Shown here: one piece after another, positions 38,889-45,980 of the stretch
Layout: the number at the start of each line of letters is the position of its first letter
How positions within the stretch are numbered: the first letter of the stretch is position 1
Assembly: GCA_900539035.1 (NCBI GenBank)
Contig: UQAU01000001.1
Coordinates: 62,001 to 126,000, forward strand
Reading direction: 5' to 3'
Origin: an uncultured Collinsella sp.
GTDB taxonomy: Bacteria > Actinomycetota > Coriobacteriia > Coriobacteriales > Coriobacteriaceae
Length of the DNA stretch: 64,000 nt
Program-made: the position numbers and the translations under genes
The notes under the pieces: model-generated
Databases searched by the model: none
What the model was told of the DNA's origin: nothing
The model's input: the letters and a program-made list of their open reading frames with translations, nothing else

Positions 38889-39999
38889 GCCATAAAACGC
38901 GGTCGCGGATGTACTCGCCCAGCATGGGCACAGTAAACCGGACGAGACCGTATCCGGCAGCCTCGATGACGCGCTCGCGAATCAGGCTTGCGCGATATTT
39001 ACTCGCCCAGCTCTGGGTACGATCACAGCGCTCAATGATATCCGCCATGCGAGTCGGTTTGCCCTCGTCAGCCGCCATGGCCTCGATAAAGAGGCGCTGC
39101 GGACTGCGCAACCCGTAATACAAGGGAGCGTCGACCGCTTCATAGAACTCGGAGACGGCATCGGCGTAGCCAGCCTCGACATCGCGCCTTTCAATGACTC
39201 GCGAGTTGCGCCGGACAGCAGACCGCCACATGTAATAGCCCACCAGCTGAACCATATAGGGATGCCCCATGCTTTTGCGCGCCGCAAGGTCCGCCGTCTC
39301 CGCGTCAACGTAAAGACCAGCGTCTTTGACCGTCTGGATATACGAATCGCGCACCTTGGGCAAAGATATCGCCCCCAGCGTACGCTGCTGGGCACGCCGC
39401 AAAAACGTCACGCTCGGCTCTTCGAGCAGATCGTCAACCATACTGGGTAAGCCGGCAAAAACAAGCGCAAGGCCGCGCTGGTCGCTATCGGACAAGCCCG
39501 TGGCATCCTGGTCTCCGAGCACCTGCTGATAGAGAACGGCAAGAGCCGCCAGCTCCTCGATAGACGCAGATTGAGCCTCGTCAATCGCAAACAGTATGCC
39601 CTTGCCTGGACCGAGCTTCTTGAGGCGCTCGTTGACCAGCCCTCGCAACGTCTCGCCCTTTGCTCGCGCCGCCTCGACCGACGTCCGGCCAAACGACGGA
39701 CCGAACCCCAACGACTTCACAACGGGTTTATTCGAGCAAAGCGCGTCGGCCAAGCGGTCGCATAAGCCAAGCGAAGCGGAATCGGAGACAACCGCCCATC
39801 CGCGTTCGTTGGCCAGACGTTGCAGCTCCCGCAGGAGAACCGTCTTGCCGCAGCCGCGGTTTCCCGTAATGAGCATGAGCCTACCCGGCGCTCCGGCGCC
39901 GTTATCGAGCCCTTCCGCAAAATCTTCGATGACCGACTCGCGACCGATGAGTATCGGAGGCCGCTTGCCGGCAGTGGGCTTAAAGGGATTTGGATTCAT
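38881..39999 (-). CDS. AAA_16-type ATPase with C-terminal winged helix (ATPase 2)
   Basis: 372 residues, paralog of the protein at 35234-36334 but with an intact P-loop, GNRGCGKTVLL (~46-56), and Walker B ILFAIDEAQ. The sensor-like LVFAGLPSM, the FLRRAQQRTLG segment (shared almost word for word with ATPase 1) and a C-terminal winged helix (~310-365) are present. ATG 39999 after CCGAGGAGTCCGAC. It overlaps the UvrA-like start, so the ATPase and the UvrA-like protein are made together; an ATP-driven DNA-associated role is plausible but not established. Confidence 0.85.
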   Translation of the reverse strand: MNPNPFKPTAGKRPPILIGRESVIEDFAEGLDNGAGAPGRLMLITGNRGCGKTVLLRELQRLANERGWAVVSDSASLGLCDRLADALCSNKPVVKSLGFGPSFGRTSVEAARAKGETLRGLVNERLKKLGPGKGILFAIDEAQSASIEELAALAVLYQQVLGDQDATGLSDSDQRGLALVFAGLPSMVDDLLEEPSVTFLRRAQQRTLGAISLPKVRDSYIQTVKDAGLYVDAETADLAARKSMGHPYMVQLVGYYMWRSAVRRNSRVIERRDVEAGYADAVSEFYEAVDAPLYYGLRSPQRLFIEAMAADEGKPTRMADIIERCDRTQSWASKYRASLIRERVIEAAGYGLVRFTVPMLGEYIRDRVLWHE

Positions 40000-40034
40000 G
40001 TCGGACTCCTCGGATTGGCAAACCCTGCCTATAG

Positions 40035-40064
40035 TTATACCAACTTATACCGAGTTATACCAAC
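40035..40064 (-). promoter_or_regulatory. Three tandem 10-bp repeats upstream of ATPase 2
   Basis: TTATACCAAC, TTATACCGAG and TTATACCAAC follow each other without a gap. On the gene's strand each unit gives GGTATAA, so TATAAC/TATAAG -10-like hexamers are built into the array. It ends 35 bp before the ATG and repeats the 10-bp phasing seen at the promoter of ATPase 1. Confidence 0.75.
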
Positions 40065-40125
40065 AGCAGGTGACAAAGGGGCCGCCCTTCTATCACCTAC
40101 GGCAGAAAAACTCCGCGTCTGCCGC

Positions 40126-42096
40126 TCACCAGGGGCGGAAGGTGGCGGGATCGACCTTTACGTGCGCCGCGGCGGGTACGTCGTACCATTTGACCGTGTA
40201 ACCGGCGCCGTGAGAGCAAAAGACCGAATCGGGCGTGTTGGGCAGATCGGCCTCGGGCTCATAGGCGGCCGTCTCGATTACGTGCTCGACATCATGGCAA
40301 GCCGCATAGCCGGCGAACTCCAGGTACAGATGCCCGCGACCGCTCGTGTAGGCAGCCACCTCCAGCGCGTAATCCTGCACCTCGGAAGCCGGCACGCGAC
40401 CCACAAGCTTCGCCCGGTCGCCTGTCATCGTCGGCGACTCGTACTCGGCACCCATGCGCGTGGCGTCCGAGAGCGCCCGGCCCACGCACTCCCCCGGCAC
40501 CTCGAGCTCAAAGTGGTACCACGGCTCCAACAGCACCGCCGTGCCGGCCTCACGCGCCTGCATCAAACCCTGGCGAATCGCGCGGTACGTGGCCTGGCGA
40601 AAATCGCCGCCCTCGGTGTGTTTGGCATGCGCACGGCCGCCCGTGAGCGTAATGCGCACATCGGTGACGGGCGAGCCGGTCAGCACGCCCAGGTGATCGC
40701 GCTCCATGGCGTTGGTGAGCGCCAGACGCTGCCAGTTCAAGTCGAGCTCGTCAGTTGAGGTCACGGTGCCAAATTGCACGCCCGAGCCCGCCGGTAACGG
40801 CTCCAAACGCAGATGTACCTCGGCATAGTGGCGCAGCGGCTCAAAGTGGCCCACGCCCTCGACCGGCTGCGAAATAGTCTCCTTATAGAGAATGCCGCCA
40901 GACTCAAACGCAACCGAAAGGCCAAAGCGATCGGCCAACATCCGCTGCACGACCTCGAGTTGCACGGCGCCCATCAACTGCAAATGAATCTGCTCAAGAT
41001 GCGTATTCCAGCTTACGCCGAGCATGGGATCTTCGTCCGCCAGCTCAGTCAACGCTTTGAACACCGCATGGACATCGTGTTCGCCCGGAAGCACCGTATA
41101 GGTGAGGACCGGCGCAATGACGGGCGCATCGCCCGCGGGCTCCGCACCCAGGGCGTCCCCTGGGCGAACGTGCGCAAGACCCGTCACGGCACAAATACCG
41201 CCAGCGGCAACTTCTTGGGCAAGCTCATACTTCTCGCCGTTATAGATGCGTACCTGATCGACCTTCTGCTCCCATGCCTCGGCACCGGAACGTCCGCCAA
41301 TCACCTGCTTGGCATGCAGCGTGCCGCCCGTCACCTTGACCCAGGTAAGACGCTCACCGCGATCCCCGCGGCTGACACGATAGACGCGCGCGGCAAACTC
41401 CGGGAGCCACGCCTGTTCACGCATCAGCGCGCATATGCCATCCAGCAGCTCGTCCACACCTTGGTCCTTAAGCGCCGAGCCGGCAAAGCAGGGAAAGAGC
41501 TTGCGCTCGGCAACCATGCGCGACAGCGTCGCGACGGAAAGCTCACCCGTCTCGAGAAACTCCTCGAGCGCCGCCTCGTCCAACGCAGCAGCGTCCTCCT
41601 GAACGGCGCCGCCCGCCAGCAGTTCGTTGGCATCCAGGCAGCCTTCGGAAAGACGCTGCCCGAGCTGTGCCAGCAAAACATCGCGGCCGGGATTCTCCAA
41701 ATCGATTTTGTTGATAAAGATGAACGTCGGGATGTCATAGCGCGCAAGCAGGCGCCACAGGGTTTCGGTATGCCCCTGCACGCCATCGTTGGCACCCACA
41801 ACCAAAATCGCGTAGTCCAGGGCGCGCAACGTGCGCTCAGCCTCGGCCGAAAAATCGACGTGGCCGGGCGCATCCACGAGCATGACGTGGGTATCACCGT
41901 GGTCGAGCACGGCCTGCGACGAGAAAATCGTAATGCCACGCTCGCGCTCGATCTCGTTCGTATCCAAATGCGAATCGCCATCGTCCACGCGGCCGCGCTT
42001 GCGAATGCGACCCGCGTTGAACAGCATGGCCTCGGCCAACGTGGTCTTGCCGGCATCGACATGCGCCAAGATTCCAACGACCGCTTGCTTCGACAT
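40126..42096 (-). CDS. TetM/EF-G-like translation GTPase (ribosomal protection type)
   Basis: 656 residues, a complete translation GTPase: G1 AHVDAGKTTL, G2 RERGIT, G3 DAPGHVDF, G4 NKID, then domains II-V as in TetM/TetO/OtrA. Tetracycline protection proteins evict the drug from the ribosome. The C-terminal end (SVFCSHGAGYTVKWYDVP) differs from TetM and resembles the TetM-like elongation factors of unknown role common in Firmicutes and Actinobacteria, so resistance is possible but not shown. ATG 42096 after GAGGAGAGCC. No leader peptide or mobile-element genes are nearby, which speaks for a resident gene. Confidence 0.88.
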   Translation of the reverse strand: MSKQAVVGILAHVDAGKTTLAEAMLFNAGRIRKRGRVDDGDSHLDTNEIERERGITIFSSQAVLDHGDTHVMLVDAPGHVDFSAEAERTLRALDYAILVVGANDGVQGHTETLWRLLARYDIPTFIFINKIDLENPGRDVLLAQLGQRLSEGCLDANELLAGGAVQEDAAALDEAALEEFLETGELSVATLSRMVAERKLFPCFAGSALKDQGVDELLDGICALMREQAWLPEFAARVYRVSRGDRGERLTWVKVTGGTLHAKQVIGGRSGAEAWEQKVDQVRIYNGEKYELAQEVAAGGICAVTGLAHVRPGDALGAEPAGDAPVIAPVLTYTVLPGEHDVHAVFKALTELADEDPMLGVSWNTHLEQIHLQLMGAVQLEVVQRMLADRFGLSVAFESGGILYKETISQPVEGVGHFEPLRHYAEVHLRLEPLPAGSGVQFGTVTSTDELDLNWQRLALTNAMERDHLGVLTGSPVTDVRITLTGGRAHAKHTEGGDFRQATYRAIRQGLMQAREAGTAVLLEPWYHFELEVPGECVGRALSDATRMGAEYESPTMTGDRAKLVGRVPASEVQDYALEVAAYTSGRGHLYLEFAGYAACHDVEHVIETAAYEPEADLPNTPDSVFCSHGAGYTVKWYDVPAAAHVKVDPATFRPW

Positions 42097-42401
42097 GGCT
42101 CTCCTCTTATTACGAGCCCATCGCACGCGGCAACGGGCGTTCACGCTCCACACTGGATGATACAATTTACGGGCCGGCGGGCGAAGCGGGCCCTATCCCC
42201 CGACCGAGCTCATCGCCCCGCGTTGCCGCGCGGCGATTTTCGTAGGTTCGCGCCTTGCGAAAGCCGGCACCTCCCCATTTTGTCTGCCCGGGCTCATCTG
42301 GGGCGATAACAACGCGAGCCCCACAACAACGCGTTTTACCAAAAATGGCCCCACTCGGGGCCATTTTCATTTCGGTGAAACGCTGGTATGTGACTCGGCC
42401 T
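42097..42401. other. Gap of ~305 bp: GC-rich spacer with one terminator
   Basis: The left half is the upstream region of the translation GTPase, including a GC-rich self-complementary stretch near 42172-42194. The right half carries the GNAT terminator (42341-42367). No supported gene is present. Confidence 0.4.
42341..42367 (-). terminator. Terminator after the GNAT gene
   Basis: AAAATGGCCCC-ACTC-GGGGCCATTTT is a perfect 11-bp stem with A/T runs on both sides, usable on either strand. Confidence 0.9.
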
Positions 42402-42890
42402 TTATGCCTCGCGCAGCCAGTCAAACGCAACACGCGGCGTGCCGTCCGACACATACACGACGCCGGCACGCTCGAACCCCGCCTTAATACTCGCACCCTG
42501 CATGGGCAGGTTATCCTGATGCGTGTCGATACGCAGGTGGTTGGCGCGCTCCTTGGCAAAGGCAAACATCGCAGCCGCGATGCCGTGCGCGGTGCCATCG
42601 GACGCCACACGGTGCAGCACGGCGTACGGAGTGTCGCTGCGCCATTGACCGTCCTCAATGACGTCATAGCACTCGTCCGGACCCGGTAAAAAGGCAAACG
42701 TCGCCACCACGCGACCGTCGACTTCGCACACATAACTGCCACCAGCGGCAATATCGGCAGCCAGTTGCTCGGCCGAAGGCGTGCCCTCGGGCCACTGCGT
42801 GGCGTTGCCATGCGCGCGCATAAAGGCGCGGGCCACGTCATAGATAGCCATGACGGCGGGAGTGTCGGTATCGAGGGTTTTTCTGATCAT
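42402..42890 (-). CDS. GNAT-family N-acetyltransferase
   Basis: 162 residues. GNAT features: the start IRKTLDTDTPAVMAIYDVAR, a beta-strand VVATFAFLPG, the acetyl-CoA region LHRVASDGTAHGIAAAMFAFA (a looser form of the Q/RxxGxG/A loop) and a C-terminal NLPMQGASIKAGF helix. Substrate unknown. ATG at 42890; a GTG one codon earlier is possible. Divergent from a small zinc-ribbon-like gene with an inverted repeat between them. Confidence 0.88.
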   Translation of the reverse strand: MIRKTLDTDTPAVMAIYDVARAFMRAHGNATQWPEGTPSAEQLAADIAAGGSYVCEVDGRVVATFAFLPGPDECYDVIEDGQWRSDTPYAVLHRVASDGTAHGIAAAMFAFAKERANHLRIDTHQDNLPMQGASIKAGFERAGVVYVSDGTPRVAFDWLREA

Positions 42891-42911
42891 CACGCGGCGA
42901 CCTCACGTTTA

Positions 42912-42943
42912 TTGGTATCACTTTGATTGAGCAATGATACCAA
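42912..42943. promoter_or_regulatory. Inverted repeat between the GNAT and zinc-ribbon genes
   Basis: TTGGTATCA (42912-42920) and TGATACCAA (42935-42943) form perfect 9-bp arms 14 bp apart in the divergent promoter region; a likely repressor or activator site. Confidence 0.55.
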
Positions 42944-42967
42944 CGTTTTGAGAAGGGCGCGAAGCAG

Positions 42968-43264
42968 ATGGGAAGCAAAAAGCGAGCCGCCTGGTCAAAG
43001 GCCAAAAGCGAGTTTTTAGGCGCTGCCACCGGCGGCGATATGAGCGACCTGTTTGCACGCGAGGACGAGCGCCGCGACGCCCTGGACGCCGAGCGCGATG
43101 AAGCCTGGCGCTACAAGTCGTGCGAGCGCAAAAACCGTTACGACACGCGTGCCGAGGCCGAGGCAGTTATGGCCGGCTGCGAAAACCGCGGACGCCGCGG
43201 GCTGGCCTGCTACAAATGCGAATACTGCGGCGGATGGCACCTGACGTCGCACCCTTGGAAATAG
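42968..43264 (+). CDS. Small zinc-ribbon-like protein, function unknown
   Basis: 98 residues. The C-terminal half has Cys pairs (SCERKNRY, AGCENRG, CYKCEYCGGWH) arranged as a probable zinc ribbon ending in HLTSHP; the N-terminal half is charged and helical. Similar short proteins occur widely in actinobacteria without a known role. ATG 42968 after GAAGGGCGCGAAGCAG. Nucleic-acid binding is a guess based on the ribbon. Confidence 0.8.
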   Translation: MGSKKRAAWSKAKSEFLGAATGGDMSDLFAREDERRDALDAERDEAWRYKSCERKNRYDTRAEAEAVMAGCENRGRRGLACYKCEYCGGWHLTSHPWK

Positions 43265-43312
43265 GCGCCGCTTCGGCACGGCACTGACGGAGCGCCAGCT
43301 ATCGCGCGCAAG

Positions 43313-44017
43313 CTACGGGCGCGGCGGCACCAAAACATCGTAACGAACGGCCTTGCCCGCAAGTTGATAGCTCGGCTTAACGCCGGCAAGCAGCGGGCCC
43401 TTCACCGGCCGCTTGATAACGACCTTGCGCGGGCGCGCCGCAAGCGCAACTTCGACCAGCGTCTCCTCATCGGCACACGGCTGTTCCAAATGGTGCAAGA
43501 GTTGGAACTTCTTTTTCACCGCCGCGCTCTTGGTGCGCTCGGGAAACATGGGGTCCAGATACACCACGTCGGGAGCGGCAAGCTCGCCCTGCCCGATCAG
43601 CTCAGCTGTATGGCGAAGGCCAGCAATGCTGTCCTCGCCCGCATGTAAGCGCATACGCGACACGGCAACCGCAAGCGCCGGATCATCTGCCGCGCGATCC
43701 AAGGCATCCCCGAGGAGCGCCGCAATCACGCAATCCTGTTCATACAAATCGACGGTAAAGCCCGCGGCCGCCAGCAGCAGCGAATCCTCGCCAAAGCCTG
43801 CCGTAGCGTCAATCGCCCATGGTCGCTCGATGCCCTTTGTGCGCGCAGCCTTCACCAACAGCTCTTGCTGCAGACGGCCCTGCTTGAGTCGCGGCAGCAT
43901 GCGGCCAAAATCGGCACGCAGCTCCATCGTGCCGTCGGTGAGCGTGAGGCCCTCGGACTTCCCGGTCAGCTCAAGCCCCGCGGCCCGAGCAACAGAAAAG
44001 GGATCGACGACACCCAT
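43313..44017 (-). CDS. rsmJ: RsmJ-type 16S rRNA (guanine-1516 N2)-methyltransferase
   Basis: 234 residues. The Rossmann SAM site is AIDATAGFGEDSLLLAAAG (~68-86); YLDPMFPERTKSAAVKKK carries the catalytic DPMFP motif, the hallmark of RsmJ; VVIKRPVKGPLL follows. It methylates G1516 of 16S rRNA. ATG 44017 with AAGGAGTACCC. Confidence 0.9.
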   Translation of the reverse strand: MGVVDPFSVARAAGLELTGKSEGLTLTDGTMELRADFGRMLPRLKQGRLQQELLVKAARTKGIERPWAIDATAGFGEDSLLLAAAGFTVDLYEQDCVIAALLGDALDRAADDPALAVAVSRMRLHAGEDSIAGLRHTAELIGQGELAAPDVVYLDPMFPERTKSAAVKKKFQLLHHLEQPCADEETLVEVALAARPRKVVIKRPVKGPLLAGVKPSYQLAGKAVRYDVLVPPRP

Positions 44018-44080
44018 GGGTACTCCTTAACAAGCAAAACGAATACGTGAGCGCCGTTCATGCCAGCACCCAACCGTCCG

Positions 44081-44224
44081 CTATTGTCCCACATGCGACA
44101 TGGCCCACAGCATCCCAATGCAAAGCACCGCCATCAATCCCGTGCACACGGCAGCGATCACAGAATCACCCATGCGCCTTCCCAACGACCGCGGCTCACG
44201 CACTTGCCCTGCTCCGTACATCAT
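44081..44224 (-). CDS. 47-residue membrane protein
   Basis: A short frame, MMYGAGQVREP..., with a strong AAGGAGGAGTC ribosome site. It encodes a basic N-terminus (~1-18, four Arg) and one hydrophobic helix (~20-44, VIAAVCTGLMAVLC, IGMLWAMS), so it is probably an inner-membrane single-pass protein with the N-terminus inside. It lies upstream of rsmJ on the same strand, 63 bp before its start. I do not recognise the family. Confidence 0.7.
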   Translation of the reverse strand: MMYGAGQVREPRSLGRRMGDSVIAAVCTGLMAVLCIGMLWAMSHVGQ

Positions 44225-44417
44225 GACTCCTCCTTGAGACCAGCTCTTACCATGGACCCATCATCGCAGCGCCGCGCATACGCTGCCATCGATTTGGCTT
44301 ACGTCCAGCTTTCCTTTTTGAAAGGTTGGGGTGGGCTGCGCGGGCTCAATGCGCTTTCAGGCGCATGCATCGCCGCGTTGAACTACAATGTGCTTCACCA
44401 TATGTGCAGCACATGGG

Positions 44418-44436
44418 GTACGTCAGATTGACGTAC
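44418..44436. promoter_or_regulatory. Palindrome before the four-helix membrane protein
   Basis: GTACGTCA-GAT-TGACGTAC is a perfect inverted repeat 20 bp upstream of the start codon at 44457; a transcription-factor site is likely. Confidence 0.5.
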
Positions 44437-44456
44437 TCGTATCGAAAGGACCAGCC

Positions 44457-44858
44457 ATGAGTTCCGCTCGCAAGACTCTCAAAATCCTTGCCCTCGTCTA
44501 CTTTGTTTTGGGCATCGCCAACCTCGTCATCGCCGGCGTCGGCATCGCGACCGGCAACCTCGATTCCACGTACGGGTCGAACGCCATGCTCGCCGCGGTC
44601 GTGCTGGTCGCCAAGGGCCTCATCGATCTCGCCGCGGGCGTTGCGGGCATCAAGGGCGCCAACAAGCCTTCGCAGGTGGATGGTGCGTTTAAGCTCGGCA
44701 TCGTTGCCGCAATCGCCACGATTGCGCAGGCCGCGCTCACGCTTCCCGCGCTCGGCGGCAGCGCCGTCAATATCGTCGCCTTTGTCATCGTGGTGTACGA
44801 CCTGTTCTTTGTACAGCAGGCACACGCCGTTAAGGCCGAGAACAGGGACCGCCTGTAA
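44457..44858 (+). CDS. Small membrane protein with four predicted helices
   Basis: 133 residues, almost wholly hydrophobic, with four helices at ~8-30, ~43-65, ~78-98 and ~103-122, short loops and a charged end (KAENRDRL). It is not clearly assigned; the layout resembles small DUF308/DUF4190-like membrane proteins. ATG 44457 after GAAAGGACCAGCC. A palindrome precedes it and a terminator follows, so it is a single-gene unit. Confidence 0.8.
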   Translation: MSSARKTLKILALVYFVLGIANLVIAGVGIATGNLDSTYGSNAMLAAVVLVAKGLIDLAAGVAGIKGANKPSQVDGAFKLGIVAAIATIAQAALTLPALGGSAVNIVAFVIVVYDLFFVQQAHAVKAENRDRL

Positions 44859-44896
44859 GCGCCCGCTTCTCATAACCTCTGCAGCCAAGCAACTAA

Positions 44897-44932
44897 AAAG
44901 GGCCGATCGCACATCTCCGCGGTCGGCCCTTT
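44897..44932 (+). terminator. Terminator after the small membrane protein
   Basis: AAAGGGCCGA pairs with TCGGCCCTTT around a GC-rich loop; the tail is T-rich. Confidence 0.85.
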
Positions 44933-44948
44933 ACGTTTGCCCAGACAA

Positions 44949-44985
44949 AACCTGCCACAATAAATCTGCCCCTTTTTGGCAGGTT
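44949..44985. repeat. Inverted repeat related to 24318-24411
   Basis: AACCTGCCA (44949-44957) and TGGCAGGTT (44977-44985) form a hairpin directly after the rlmA stop. The stretch from AATAAATCTG to TGGCAGGT differs from the right arm at ~24391-24416 at only about three positions, so both are copies of one dispersed repeat. It probably ends rlmA transcription. Confidence 0.7.
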
Positions 44986-44986
44986 G

Positions 44987-45802
44987 TTAGCTGTGGCGGT
45001 ACTCGGCGATGATAAAGTCGATATCGGTCTGGAGCGTGTCCAAGTTTGCCAGGCGCTCTTTGTCGGCAGGGCGCGTGCGATAGTAGTACGGCGTCATCTG
45101 GAACACCGCCTCGATGTCGGCCTGGGTCTGGAGCGTAATATTCGCAGATACCCGCTGCGTTCCGACCAACTCGAGCTCGGTAGTCTTCGGCAGCTTCTCG
45201 TCGTTAAGGTACGGCGTATCGTAGAGCACTTCCTTAAGCCCAAACAGATGACGGGCACCCGGCACCACGGTGTAGAGCGAGCCCTCCGGCGCCAGCACGC
45301 GGGCAAACTCGCGCTCGTTAAAGGGAGCGAAGAGCTCGGTCACCATATCGAAGGCGCCATCGGCCACAGGGATGTCCTTCATGTTGGCTACGAAATAGGT
45401 CGCATCGCCGCGCTTGGCGGCCAGGCGCACCATCTCTTTGCCCAGGTCAAAGCCGTAAGCATCCACGCCCGGCACCGCACCCATGGCGCTGGTGTAATAG
45501 CCCTCGCCACAGCAAATATCGAGCAACGTCATGGGGCAGTTCGTAGACGCGGCACGTCCAGACACCCGCTCGCGCACCAGCTCGACCATCGCATCGCGCA
45601 ACGGCGCATAGTAACCGCGGTTCAGAAAGTCGCGACGGCTGCGTGCCTGCGACTTGGGATCGCCCATGGAGTCGCCGCTCTTGGACGAGCGCAGGAGATA
45701 TAAATAGCCCTCGCGCGCACGGTCAAACCGGTGCCCACCCGCGCATGCAGCACCGCGTTCGTCATCCACCAGCGGCTCATGGCAAACGGGACACAACAAC
45801 AT
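44987..45802 (-). CDS. rlmA: 23S rRNA (guanine-N1)-methyltransferase RlmA
   Basis: 271 residues. N-terminal zinc finger CPVCHEPL...CAGGHRFD (~4-26) followed by REGYLYLL, then a Rossmann methyltransferase domain (LDICCGEGYYTSA, ~95-107; FAPFNEREFARVL; VVPGARHLFGLKEVLYD). The layout matches E. coli RlmA(I), which methylates G745, and TlrB, which methylates G748 and gives macrolide resistance; which base is used here cannot be told. ATG 45802 after GCTAAGGAGTTGCC. Confidence 0.9.
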   Translation of the reverse strand: MLLCPVCHEPLVDDERGAACAGGHRFDRAREGYLYLLRSSKSGDSMGDPKSQARSRRDFLNRGYYAPLRDAMVELVRERVSGRAASTNCPMTLLDICCGEGYYTSAMGAVPGVDAYGFDLGKEMVRLAAKRGDATYFVANMKDIPVADGAFDMVTELFAPFNEREFARVLAPEGSLYTVVPGARHLFGLKEVLYDTPYLNDEKLPKTTELELVGTQRVSANITLQTQADIEAVFQMTPYYYRTRPADKERLANLDTLQTDIDFIIAEYRHS

Positions 45803-45857
45803 GGCAACTCCTTAGCGCGAACAACACAACGCCCACCATTGTCGCACGCCTTCCCCG

Positions 45858-45917
45858 CCTAGTCATTGGGGACGTTCTTGAATGAGTAATCGTTTAAGAA
45901 CGTCCCCAATGACTAGG
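45858..45917. repeat. Perfect 22-bp-arm inverted repeat
   Basis: The arm (45858-45879, with TCATTGGGGACGTTCTT) is exactly inverted at 45896-45917, with a 16-base loop. Half of this element is also found at 6353-6378. It lies between the divergent rlmA and MATE genes. Confidence 0.8.
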
Positions 45918-45980
45918 CGATTAGGAGTATCATCATCTGCGCAAATAAGCACGAAAGAGCATATTAGAGATTGAGAGCGT

